Source: Selaginella moellendorffii (Eukaryota > Streptophyta > Lycopodiopsida > Selaginellales > Selaginellaceae). From it: DNA of 64,000 nt. Both the position numbers and the translations under genes were made by a program. The stretch is from contig NW_003314268.1 of NCBI RefSeq assembly GCF_000143415.4, positions 1,193,247-1,257,246 of the forward strand. The letters are read 5' to 3'. Each line of letters starts with the position of its first letter. The stretch's first letter is position 1. Shown here piece by piece: positions 25,101 through 36,400 of this stretch. Below the pieces are notes generated by a model. That model ran no database searches and was not told the origin of the DNA. It saw only the letters and a program-made list of their open reading frames with translations.

Positions 25101-25250
25101 ATCCAATGATATGTGGCATCTATGTATAGCACAATGTTCATATTATAGGGACATTATCAACCCATCGAATTGCAATGGAATTGATATTTAATGCTAAACC
25201 AATAGAAAACTGCCATATGGACACTATATTGCATTAACATCCACCCTTTT
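22175..25250. repeat. unclassified, transposon-like repeat DNA (unit 2)
   Basis: Counterpart of 14650-18270 with the same degenerate coding-like stretches: 22303-22689 (-), 23378-23704 (+), 23992-24354 (-) and 24682-24933 (-, LLEDMEEEKVDGLPSNF). None is recognised. It lacks the roughly 480 bp seen at 15190-15670. Confidence 0.55.
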
Positions 25251-25324
25251 ACAAATTGCACACTATAGAGAATTGTGCTAATGAAAAAACTCTATGGTTT
25301 TTCTGTGGCAGTGGTGTTATACAT

Positions 25325-25735
25325 ATGGGGTGGCGGCTTTGCAGCAGTCCAGCACAACGGTGTTGGGGCAATCTGTGAGTACATAGTGGATGTGACTAGA
25401 GCACCAACTCTATTTGCAACGCACTTCCACGAGCTCACCATTTCTATCATCAAGGTCCATGGTCCCAGCAGACGTCCTCCTGTAGGAATCTCCAACTTTC
25501 ACATGAGTGCGCACATAGATCCCAGTTCCCGAAAGCTCACAATACAAGGTACTCGCATATTTTCTTTCTAATGATCTGGTCCGTGAGTTTGTTTCCATGG
25601 TCCGTGCGACCAGAGCTTCTGCATACACGTCGTGGAATTCACTTGATTTCCAGAATGCGTCGCCAAGTAAAAGGCTGCGGAGCTCGAAGACTTCTCGCCA
25701 CAGGCGATTCTGGGAGATGATTTTCAAGGCTTTGG
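25325..25735 (+). pseudogene. MSH2: MSH2 fragment upstream of P450 copy 2 (copy b, unit 2)
   Basis: Three consecutive MSH2-like exon remnants: ICEYIVDVTRAPTLFATHFH at about 25370-25435; VGISNFHMSAHIDPSSRKLT at about 25478-25540 (family pattern V.N.HVSAHID...RKLT); and, in another frame at about 25618-25690, IHVVEF..FPEC....K.KAAELEDF with stops. Spacing between them suggests retained intron remnants, hence DNA-level capture rather than a processed copy. Confidence 0.8.
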
Positions 25736-25881
25736 ATTTCTTTGTTATTTAAAAAATTGTCGCAGCTTGGATTTTTTAAGAGTTTAGAAGAAATTTCAAA
25801 GATGCCAAGCTTAAAAGTCAAAGGTCGGACATCACATTGGATCCAGCGCACGGCTCTACAATTTAGGGGCAGAAAGTAGGA

Positions 25882-27416
25882 ATGTTTTGGGCGGTGCATA
25901 TAGTGGTCTTCCTCCTCACTGCTTTCATCCTCAAGCAATGGCTCTCCAGCATATCTCTCAATCTTCCGCCAGGCCCCAGAGGATTACCTCTCGTCGGCCA
26001 CTTCCATCTCCTGGCCATGGGCAAGCTCCCACACATCGCACTCCAGCAGCTCTCCAAGAGATTTGGACCCCTCTTTCACTTGCGCCTGGGATCTGTCCCT
26101 GTGTTCGTGGTTTCCAGTCCAGAAATGGCCAAGGAGTTTCTCAAGAACCACGACACGGAATTCGCCTATAGGCCTCGGAACAACGTGGTCTCCATAGTCG
26201 TGGATAGCAGGAGCATGTCTTTCTCGCCATATGGAGACTACTGGAAGAAGCTGAGGAAGCTCTGCGCCACGGAGATATTCACGGCCAAAAGGATGAGTAT
26301 GAACACGCAGATCATCCGGGACGAGCTGTGGGAGCTCAGTGGTGAGCTATTGAGAGCTTCTAAGGCTGGCCAAGTTGTTGGAGTGAGACCACACTTGAGG
26401 GCGCTCAGCTTCAACGTCATGACTCGCATTCTGATGAAGAAGACGTACTTTGGATCCAAGGCCTCGGGCGATCCCGCTATTGCGGCGGAGGCCTCGAATT
26501 TCATAGCGATGATTGATGAGATCCTCGAGGTGGGAGCGGCTTTCTCGATCACTGACTATTTCCCCTACTTGAGCTGGCTCGACTTGGTTGCCCGCCGTGC
26601 AAAGGTGGCCGGGGATAAAATGAATGGCTTCTTGCAAAAGGTTTTGGACGAGCAGCGCCCCGGTGAGGTTCCCGATTTCGTGGAGGTCACAAGGTCTCAC
26701 ATTGGAAACGATGTGGTCAGTCTCAGAGCTCTCCTCATGGTAAGTTGCAAATCTGTGGAACTTACTTGATTGTTCTGTGATCTTGATAGGATCTACTTCT
26801 TGGTGGATCTGAAACAGCATCCACTGTGACAGAGTGGGCTCTGGCGGAACTTCTTCACCACCCAGATTGGATGGTCAAAGCTCAGCAAGAGATTGAGAGT
26901 GTTGTTGGACGCACACGCATGGTCGAAGAGGGAGACATATCCAAGCTCGAGGTTTTGAATGCCATCATCAAGGAAAGCTTTCGTCTCCATCCTCCCGTTT
27001 CTTTGCTCATACCACATGCATCGGTCGAGGCTCAGAATGTTGCAGGCTATGACATCCCCAAGAATGCAATGCTTATTGTGAATGTCTACGCGATTGGCAG
27101 AGACCCTCGAGTTTGGAGTGATCCTCTGGAGTTTCAGCCCCAGCGATTCATTGGCAGCAGCATCGGTGTCAATGGCCAAGACTTTGAGCTGCTTCCATTT
27201 GGATCTGGAAAGAGGGCTTGCCCCGGGCTTCATCTGGGTCTTAGAAACGTCCAGCTCGTTCTTTCTAATCTTCTCCATGGATTCGAGTGGAAATTTCCTG
27301 GAAGCCCAAAAGATCAAACTATGGATGAAGCTATGGGAAACATAAGCTTCATGGCACACACTCTCAAAGCCAAAATCACTCCCAGGCTCAACGAAAGTCT
27401 TTACAGGTTGACTTAG
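25882..27416 (+). CDS. cytochrome P450, A-type (CYP71 clan-like), copy 2
   Basis: Exons 25882-26739 and 26790-27416 (intron 26740-26789, GTAAGT...GATAG, phase 0) give 494 aa with the same layout as copy 1: membrane anchor, PPGPRGLP hinge, GGSETAST I-helix, KESFR, FQPQRF and FGSGKRACPG. It is identical to copy 1 in length and intron position. The ATG is chosen because it begins the anchor helix and is shared by both copies. The substrate is unknown. It now reads away from copy 1, but both would be on the minus strand before the inversion. Confidence 0.93.
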
Positions 27417-27767
27417 GATCATTTGATAATATATTATATAACTCAAGATCATAGAATCAATTAGTCTCATACAATCTTCAAACCAAAATTTAATCATGTA
27501 GTACTTACAGATAACATTTAATGTTTGTCTCAACGATCTTGGGCAAATGCAACTGGACTAGCAAATCCTCTTGTTCAAGAAAAAGTCTGGAAACTTTTAA
27601 AGTTAGCAAGATGTGCCAAGCCCTTCACATTTTCCAGACCATAAATAGTGTCTGAAAATCTCACCTAATGTCTCAAATTTTGCTATGGCTAGAAGCTTAA
27701 TGTCAACACTATAAACTTCATGTAGTATAATGACTCTAAACTACTTACAAAGTGGAGGACAACCATG

Positions 27768-27904
27768 GAGGCATCAGCGAGGACGTAGCAGCAGCAATGA
27801 TTGTGAGCGGGTTCTGTCGTGAAGTTGTGGACCAGTTTGTTGGAGAGTTTGAGAGGGAGCTTCCCGAGCTTCTCAGGATGAAGCTCAAGGGCTCCGTTGG
27901 TTAG
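27768..27904 (+). pseudogene. SUFB: truncated SUFB last exon at the tandem-duplication junction
   Basis: It encodes [20 protein letters not shown] ... MKLKGSVG and the stop (27902-27904), in frame and 97% identical by eye to the last SUFB exon at 51677-51827 (four differences). It starts abruptly within that exon. Eight bases (27760-27767) separate it from P450-flank homology. The downstream 27905-28235 also matches the SUFB 3' flank (51360-51676). It lacks all upstream exons and cannot make SUFB. Confidence 0.85.
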
Positions 27905-28235
27905 AAGAGAGAGAATGAGCGAAGTCATCAAAGAATTGTGTTGATGAATTTGCTTTAAAGCTCAAGGTTAGATTGTTTTAGTTGAGCCTTAAGTGGACGC
28001 TGTACAGTGTGTATAAGTGGCATTAGTGCTATTTGAGCCACGAGAAGCCCTGACAAAAACTATACTTTAGAGTGATTCTACTATATTGCAATTGGCTGGT
28101 TTAATGTTTCTAGTTTCTAGATTGCTGGGGTTTCAGAGCAATTTGTATGCGTTTGTTGCACCAAAAATCTCTAGGATAGCACGAAATCAAGTACTTGAGA
28201 GCCAGCCTTTTGTCTTTATTTTAACATTAACGATG

Positions 28236-28280
<45 letters not shown>

Positions 28281-28322
28281 ATATGTATGTATGTATGTAT
28301 GTATATGTGTATGTATATATAC
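28236..28322. repeat. compound microsatellite (TA)n(TG)n(TATG)n
   Basis: A run of alternating purine-pyrimidine repeats about 87 bp long. The unit-2 counterpart at 51312-51340 is far shorter. Confidence 0.9.
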
Positions 28323-31284
28323 TTAATATCGATGTCTTGCCAAAATGCTTGCATGACACTCTTGGAAGGTCTCCTTGCATAAGTTGTGGCTTGAACTGAG
28401 AACTATAAGACCCTTTTGCCATAATAAATTCTCATGATACATTAGCTTCTCATGCGTATAGTCAGGATTATCACAAAACTGTTGCCAAATATCCGAAAGC
28501 ATCGGATCCAGCAAGTAGCCTTCGTGAATCTTATCAACATACACTGCTTGCTTCAGTACGTTCAAATCATCGTGAACCTAAACCCTAACACATCAGGAAG
28601 GATGTGCTTTTCCCTGTAGTGAAATCCAATGCTTGCAGTTGCTCCACCCAGCACTGCTATTTCTTGGACAAATGTTGTTGCTCCAAAATAAATTTGAGGC
28701 TGTGATGGTTTGTTTGGAGCATAAACTGTCGAGGCAACAGATAATGGTGGTAGCGACCAATTGCATGAATAACTGCTAGCATTTCCTGTTCATACACTAG
28801 TAACCTGAACTTCTGAACAGAGAAGCGACAACTATCAAAGGCCACCAATTCCTCTCCTTGGCAGAGAACTGCTCCAATTCATGCATCTGATGCATCAGTA
28901 TCAACAATGAAAAGTTGCGAGAAATCTGGAAGCAAAAGTAACAGTGCACCCAGAAGTCGTTGCTTCAGCAACTCAAATGATTCTTGGGCTACATCTGACC
29001 ATTGAAAAGTAGAAGAGCGCAAAATATTGCTGAGCAGAGCCGCAATAGAGGCAAGCAATGTAAATAGTTTACAAAGCCATAAAAAGCTCATAGTTGCTTC
29101 AAAGATTTGGGAAGTGGCCAATTTGCAACAACTTATAATTGTGATGGATCAACCCATACCTTGCCAATGTCCTACACAAAATCTAAGGTACTGAATGGTC
29201 TTCAGTCCAAAAGAACACTTGGATAACTTTGCAACCAAAGCATTGTTCTCCAATGGATAAAATCACTTCCAAGTGGTGCAAGTGTTCTGTCCAGTTCTGA
29301 CTATAGATTAGTATGTCATAAAAAAGAAATTATAACGAACTGGAAGAAATACATAGCCAAGAGCTTGTTCACGAGACTTTCAAACGTAGTAGGCACATTA
29401 GTAAGGCCAAAAGGCATTACTCTGAATTGAAACAATCCTTGGTGAGTCCTGAATGCTGTCTTGGCCTTGTCCTCATCTTGCATGGCAATATGATAGTAAC
29501 CAGAATGAAGGTCAATCTTGGAAAAGAACTTGGTGCTGCCAAGTTCATTCAGAAGCTCATCTACCCTGGGAATAGAGAACCTATTCTTGACGGTTATCCT
29601 GTAATCCACCACCATGAACCATAAAAGATGTGAACAAACTATTGCTTTCCTCCACCAACCCTTCCTGTTGTAATTCCTCCACCATGGTATCAACGTTGGC
29701 TCGTCCCTCCCTACTCAGACGAATTATCAGAAAGTTAACTGTGATGGAGTGCGGTTCTAACTCAATCCGATGTGTGATCCTAGTGACTTCACTAAAATGA
29801 TTACTAATTTTCCGAGTGAAAACATGGGCATGCTGGATTGCCACTGCCTTGATATCTGCATGCATGGAGGAAGACTTTATGTCTGTCACTGCCTCCTCCA
29901 CCTCAACTGATGAGAACTCTTCCCCCTTCCCACAAAGACTGGAATCGAGTTGCCTATCACTAGCAACCAAATTCATTGCACTACCACTTTCTTTGCTGCT
30001 TTCTTCAAGTGTAGTCTTGAGCTTATTCAAGTCCCCACTCCTTTCTTCACAGTGTTGTCCTGCTTTCTTCACACCCAGACTTGAAGCTTGAGCAAGAAAC
30101 CCACTACTTTCTCCACAGTGTTGTCCTACTTTCTTCACACCCGTCTCTAGCTGCCCACATGGACCACTACTACTTTCTTTGCAGTGTTGTCCTGCTTTCT
30201 TCACACCCAGGTCCAAAAGATGCAGCTCAGCTATCTTTTTTTCTTGAAGGTACAAAAGAAAGGAAAGTTGTTGGGCTCCTTCCAAAAAGCTCTCTACCGT
30301 CTCCAGCATACTTGCATTCGAACGGGTACGATTATTAAAAAACGCCGATTAAAACGCGCGTATAATACGGCGTTTAAAACGGCGTTTAAACACCAAGAAT
30401 ATTTTTAAAAACCCTAAAGAATATGCTTTCTTTTACTTAGGATTAGGGTTCATGTAAAATCAGGGTTCGAAAAAAACCGTAAAATCAGGGTTCGAAAAAA
30501 ACTGAAAACCATTATACCCGTTCGAAAAAAAGCTAAACAGGTATTAAACGTTCGATACCCGTTCGAATCCGGTTGCGTTCGAATGTTCGGATGCAAGTAT
30601 GGTCTCCAGCAACCCTTCGTGTCTGCCTCACATGACACTCTGGAAAGAGGCGAGTTCTCTCTCCCCATCACGGCAGTATCTCTGGCAGTTCCCCACTAGC
30701 CTCTTGTGTGAAGAAGTAACCCGAGCTCCTTGAGCCGAGATTCCAAGGTCTGCTACTTCTCTGCTAAAAGACACATCACTGCTATGCTCTCATACTATTG
30801 ATCTGCTAACAACTGGACCAAAACTTGCATGCCCCGGATTGTAGCTATGACTTGCTGCTGGTGAAGAAGATTCTGCTTGATCAATGCTTGCATGGTTGAT
30901 TCCAATTGCTGGATTATCAATCCTTGCTCTTCCTTTTCCCCTTCTTGGTCATGCACCTGATTTGGATTGGAAACTCACTCTAGCTCCTCGTCCATTAGTG
31001 TGGTGGCCTCAATTTGCTTCTTTATTGGCCTCATGTTTACAAATTTTGCCAAAGATGCTAGAGAAGCCATTTGCAAAGAAACCCTATTTCGCCATAGCAC
31101 CCATACAAAGGGATAACTGACTCTAAGTTGGTCATGCTGATTAACTAGCTGAAAATGACATCTGCTAAGACTCCCATAACCAAAATCCTTTTTAGGATTG
31201 CCTGCATTAGCCCCATCCTTTGCTATGATGCCAAACCCTTGCCTGGTACACCCAATATGATTGGTAGTGTTGCTTCGATACCAC
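28323..31284 (-). mobile_element. Ty3/gypsy element Z, copy 1 (unit 1), truncated
   Basis: Minus-strand pol remnants: RT at 29316-29693 (FSIPRVDELLNELGSTKFFS, YYHIAMQDEDKAKTAF), RNase H at 28657-29121, and a region with 22-residue repeats (29960-30235). A primer-binding-site complement lies near 31275-31290 beside the LTR sequence. Gag is largely missing compared with copy 2. A MITE is inserted at 30307-30601. No 3' LTR is seen. Confidence 0.78.
30307..30601. mobile_element. hAT-like MITE, 295 bp
   Basis: Ends read CATACTTGCATTCGAAC and its reverse complement with small changes (GTTCGGATGCAAGTATG). It is flanked by a perfect 8-bp duplication GTCTCCAG (30299-30306 and 30602-30609), the length typical of hAT elements. 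The matching site in Z copy 2 (49273-49280, CTGGAGAC) is unoccupied. The interior is AT-rich with repeated GGGTTCGAAAAAAA and no ORF. Confidence 0.88.
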
Positions 31285-31565
31285 TGTTTAGATCTGCCCA
31301 GATCTCCTAGTAGGAATCACTAATATATTCCATGGAAGAGAAATACAGAGGAGGAAAAGAGAGAAATTGGAAGAGGAGAGAAGAGAAAATAGAACCCAAA
31401 AATATAACCTACCTTCCATACCAATTTCTCCCTCCTTTAATGAGGAATCCTTGCCGTACCGTGCTCACCAAGCTTAAATTGTCCAGGTCAAAACTGTCCA
31501 AGGAAGCAATGAGAACACTTCCTAACAACAAGGCTGTGTGTGTTTTCTTTTCAAGGTTCCATGTG

Positions 31566-31795
31566 GCTGCTTTGGCACACACATCGTGGAATTTGCTCAA
31601 TTTCCAGAATGTTTTGTCGCACTTGCCAAGCAAAAGGCTCAAAAACTTATTGCCACAAGTAATTCTGGAGGATAGGGATAAAGGTTGGAAATTCCTTAAG
31701 GGCTTTGCTGCATTGCTGCTGGATTAGATGAGCCATGAATATGCCTTGAAGAAGGTCTAGGATCTCAATGCTGAGTTCTTGGACAATCTTCCTGT
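31566..31795 (+). pseudogene. MSH2: MSH2 C-terminal fragment (copy c, unit 1)
   Basis: The text FGTHIVEFAQFPECFVALAK (31571-31630) and then FLKGFAALLLD*MSHEYALKKV (about 31690-31755) match MSH2 C-terminal exons. It is joined to the LTR side of Z. The same block, in opposite orientation, is at 46600-46830. Confidence 0.75.
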
Positions 31796-31799
31796 CATT

Positions 31800-32233
31800 G
31801 ATATGATTTTAAATTTCTTTCCTATTCCCATATAATTGCTGTACAATGTTGTAACTGCTGTGTTGCTGTACAAAGTTGTGTACAACTTCAGTCCATGTTA
31901 TCCTATGTGGGAAAAGTTTCTTCCAGCAATGGAAAAATGTCCTCTTCATCCACAGTTTTCTTCTTCATTATTCTCATCTTGGTTTGGTTCTTGTGTGGCT
32001 GGCCTCAGGAGAAATGGCTCTATCACCAAGGGATCATTATTTGTAATCAAGGCATTTGTAGGAGCTACAACTGTAAGGACCACAACATATATTTATGAAG
32101 AGAGAATTTAAAAAAAATAATGACTTACGTTCACAAACATCCTTCTCCTCGAGTGCTTGGGCCTAATTTTAATAACTTAGCCAATGTTTGTCAATAAGAT
32201 GCTCCATAACATCGTATAAGTAGATTACTATTG
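31800..32233. other. unit-1 flank of X, no gene
   Basis: Positions 32021-32238 match 21957-22169 in the same orientation. Positions 31850-32020 are specific to unit 1. No ORF of note. Confidence 0.6.
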
Positions 32234-32238
32234 CTCGG
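32234..32238 (+). other. target-site duplication of X, right half (CTCGG)
   Basis: Reverse complement of CCGAG at 18271-18275. It abuts the X 5' LTR. Confidence 0.8.
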
Positions 32239-33400
32239 TGTAAGGAACCGACTCCCCGAGCTGTCGTAAGCTAAAAGATCCCCGAAAGCATGACCGAAAT
32301 GACAAAGAGTTCATCGAATGGGACCGAGTCGAAGATCGAGTCCAAGACCGACTCTGAGACCGAGTTCGAGATAGAGTCTGGGATCGAGCCGAGGCCGAAT
32401 TGGAGACCGAGTTCAAGACCGAGTTCGAGACTGAGTTCGAGACAGAGTCCAAGATCCAAATCGGGTTCGAGACCAAGTCTGAGGTTGAGTCCGAAGTCGA
32501 GTCTGAGATCGGATCCAAGATTGAGTTCGAGATCGAGTCCGAGACCGAGTCCGAAGTCGGGTCCGAGATCGAGTCCGAGATCAAATCTGAGCCTAAGTCC
32601 AAATACTAATACAGGTCAAGGGGTGAAAGCCCAAAACATGCGTCTCCTGGGGGGGGGAGGGGGGGGGGCTGTAGAGGGTTCCAAAAGTATAGTAGGGATA
32701 GTGAGGTCCAGGAACTAGTCTTGAAGGAACTCTTTAGTGGTGCTTCCAAACTGACTTGAGGTTGAGACTGGGGCCGAGGGGCCTTGAGTGGGAGTGAGCA
32801 TGGGCTTGGATGGTGCCAGAGGGGCCACCCAGGGAAGTGTTCAAGAGCAGCTCCCACTCTTGAAAGGGAAACCGACTGCGGTGCTCCCGACTCATGTGGA
32901 GTGGTGCCCCACATGAGTACCTTGTGGCTCTTTGGTCCTTGCCCTTTCTAGGGGCTTGGGCCTTCCCTTCGGGATGGAAGTGAGGGGTAGAGGTACCCAT
33001 ACTGGGCTGTTAGGCCACGATGTTTCGCCCCGATGTCCCAAAGCAAGTGTTGCACCCAAGGCTTGGGATTTAGAGGGTCCCATGATCAAGTTTTGTTGTA
33101 CCAAGGTGTTAGGAACCTAGAGGCTTGGTGTGCTTGGCTACTTATGCCTATGGGGAGTGTAGCCAAACCTTAAGTCCAATCTAACCTGGGGAGGGGGATT
33201 GGGAGAGAATTGGGAATCCGTAGATGGATGGCTAACACTCCATTGCTCGTGCAATGAGTAGTTGAAACCAAGTAGGACAAAGTAGAGGCTGGTACAATAG
33301 GCGGGAACTTTGGTGAGGGAACTTAGCATAAGCCAAGGCAGTGTTGGTCGGATAGACGAGGTAAGCTGGCAAATTGGAAAGGAAAAATTTGTGGCTTACA
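32239..33400 (+). repeat. X 5' LTR (1162 bp)
   Basis: TGTAAGGAACCG...GGCTTACA. It contains a purine-rich (GAGTCC/GAG)n array at about 32320-32600 and a G-run near 32650-32668. It pairs with 18276-19373. Confidence 0.85.
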
Positions 33401-33403
33401 ATT

Positions 33404-33415
33404 TGGTATCGGAGC
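33404..33415 (+). other. X primer-binding site (initiator tRNA-Met type)
   Basis: TGGTATCGGAGC, three bases after the LTR, one mismatch from the usual TGGTATCAGAGC. Confidence 0.8.
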
Positions 33416-33459
33416 CTTTTCCTCAGTTCTAGCGAAGGATAGAGGTGGATTGCTCGGAG

Positions 33460-36400
33460 ATGGCAAAGGCAGGGCGTAAGCGAACCCAGGTGGAGACGGA
33501 ACCTCTGCCAAAGCTGGAGCCTCCGGTCGAACAAGAGGCTATGGATGAGGAATCCTTGCATGAGGAGGACTCTAGTGAGGAAACTTCCAAACATGAGTCC
33601 GGTGGCGAGGTTCGGTCGTCTAAGGCTCGATTGGACGTTCTAGAAGGACAATTGGCGCAGACCAATGCCCTGCTAGAGACTCTCGTACGCAAGCTAAAGC
33701 GTGACGAGAAGCGGAAGAAAAAGCGAAAGACTGCGGATGCTGGTAGCGCAAAAGGTGCGGACCCTTCGGCAGGGACTGAGGCAAAACTAGACAAGGTCGA
33801 ACAGACCGAAGTGGAATCAATCCCTCAGGCAATTCCCAAGTACAAACCAAAGCCCCCACCGGTCTTCAAGGGAGTGAACAACTATAAGGTGGTGGAGGAT
33901 TGATTTTACGATATGGAGGACTACTTCCGAGCATTGCGGTTACCAAGCTCGGAGAAGGTCCCATGTGCAAAACCATATTTGGCAGATAATGCCAAGTCTT
34001 GGTGGAGAATGACAGAGGCCAACGAAGGACCTGTGGCCACTTGGGAAATGATGAAGGCGAGGATCCGCGCGACTTATGTTCCTCCGAATGCTACTCTGCA
34101 TCTAAGGGACAAGCTGAGTAGGCTGAAGCAGACCGGAACCATTCAGGAGTATGTGAATGGGTTTATGGCAAAGAGGATACTTGTCACGGACATGGGGGAT
34201 ATGGATGCATTCCATGCCTTCATATCAGGTTTGCAAACCTAGGCTCGCAGTGAGGTGATGCGGTGGAACCCAACCAACTACAAGGAAGCATTGGATGCGA
34301 CCATCAAGGTGCATTTCAACGATAACCTACAAAAGGGGAACACAACGGGGTCGGGATCCACGTTTAGCAAAGGGGCCAAACCAAGGGGAACGTATAGCAG
34401 GGGGAAATTCAAGAAGAGTTTCTCTAAGAATGAGTCCTCGGGGTTCCGGAAAGGCAAATCCAATGGCCAGCGAGCGAGTACGTGGGGGAGTCAAGCGAAA
34501 AGAGACAAACCCATGGATAAGAAGGTCAAGTCATATAGCAGCGTGGGAAACAACGTATGCTACAACTGCGGTGAAGCGGGACACTTTTCGAGGGAATGTC
34601 CCTACCCGAAGAAGGCCAGAGCCAATATGGCCATCAAGTCGGGTGAAGTCCAAACTGAGGTATGTGATCCAGTCCCTAACTCAAAGTTACTCATTACACG
34701 AGCAACTTTGGTAGAGAGTCGTTCGCGACATCTACTAGCCCTCCGAGGGAAGCTCGGAGGTAGCTTTGTTAAAATCCTTATTGACACGGGTGCTTCGGAT
34801 AATTTTGTGGCTGCAGACATAGTCCGGCAAGCCGGACTAACGGTGCAGCGGCTAGGCGAACTAAGGACTATAGAGTTTGTTCAAGGTAGCCAAAGGACCG
34901 ATGAGGTACTTTGACAAGCGAGAGTCGAAGTAGGGACATGGAAAGTAGACATGGATTTCACCGTGTTGGACATGGTGGGATTTGACATGATCTTCGGAAT
35001 GGATTGGTTCAATCGATTCGTGGTGGCCATGCATGGACAAGGTAGGAACCTTGTGGTACTGGCGAATGCCCAAGGAAGAAGATTTAGGGTGGAGGCCCAG
35101 GATCTAAAGGTAGGGCAAAGCAAGGCCAAAGATTCCTGCTTAAACCTGGTGTCCACGAGAGGATAACTCACTAAAGGAACTAAGGCAGCTTTTTTGTGCT
35201 TACTCTTGGTGAAGAGTGACAAAAAGATAGAAACGGAAGAAGTACCTTTAGTGATCCAGCGGGTGTTGGACCAATTCCAGGATACCATGCCAGAGGAGCT
35301 ACCAGCGGGGTTGCCCCCCGCACGACCGATAAAACATAAGATTGAGCTGGTCGAGGGTGTTGAGGCGGTGGTTCGTCCCCCCTATCATTTGAACGAAAAA
35401 GAACTCAAGGAGCTCAAGTGCCAACTAGAGGAGTTGGTGGACAAAGGGTATGTTAGGTTAAGCAAGTTGCCGTATGGGGCGCCGGTGTTATTTGTGAAAA
35501 AGAAAGATGGATCTATGCGCATGTGCATAGACTACCGGTTGCTCAACAAGTATACAAAGAAGAACAAGTATCCTGACCTTAGGTCAATCCTTGAGAAGTA
35601 TTTTGCCTTTCCCAACCTATCGAACATGTCCTCAATTCTTGGCAAAGGGTACTACCAGATCAAGGTAGCCGAGGAAGATGTCAAGAAGACAACTTGTCGA
35701 ACGAGGTATGGGAGCTATGAGTGTTTGGTGATGCCCTTCGGGCGATGCAATGCGCCGGCAACGTTTTCGGCGCTGATGAACCACATCTTTGTACCTTATC
35801 TGGATCACTTCATGGTCGTTTATATCAACGACATCCTGATCTATAGCGAGACACTAGAGGAGCATGCCGAACACTTGGCGAAGGTGTTTGAGAAACTAAG
35901 GGAACACAAACTGTATGCTAAAGAGAGCAAATGTGACTTTGCTCAACAAGAGGTAAAGTTTCTTGGGCATGTGGTGGGCCAGGACGGGCTCAAGGTGGAC
36001 CCGGAGAAGGTCCAAGCGATCCAGGAATGGGAGCGACCATCAAATATGAGTTGAGGGCATTCTTGGGGCTATGCAACTACTACCGAAAGTTTATTAGACA
36101 CTATTCAAGAGTAGCCCTGCCCTTAATAGACCAAACAGGAAAAGGGAAGATGGTATGGACAGTGGAATGCGAGGCGGCATTCGTCCATCTCAAAGGGAAG
36201 TTGAGGAAGGCCCCCCGTGTTAGCATTACCAGACTTTGGTAAGGACTTTGAGGTAGAAACAGATGCTTCGGACTTTGCGTTGGGCGCAGTTTTGAAGCAA
36301 GACAACCATCCAGCAACGTTCTTCTCGAAGAATTTAGACAAGGCTCAACGGAAGTGGCCTGCCCACGAGAAGGAATTGTTTGCGGTGGTCAAGGCGCTCA

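Larger units (their letters stand above)
21957..27759. repeat. tandem-duplicated segment, unit 2 (now inverted)
   Basis: It is the reverse-oriented counterpart of 12119-18275. It continues at 21957-22169 into sequence matching 32021-32238, beginning TATCACCAAGGGATCAT. The P450 sits at 25882-27416. Homology ends at 27759, next to the truncated SUFB exon. Confidence 0.85.

Noticed and set aside
12119-27759. A giant palindrome maintaining P450 identity, as in sex-chromosome palindromes
   Set aside because: The inverted arrangement is explained by the later 18-kb inversion of a direct tandem duplication. High identity is confined to the genes, so palindrome-driven conversion is not needed.
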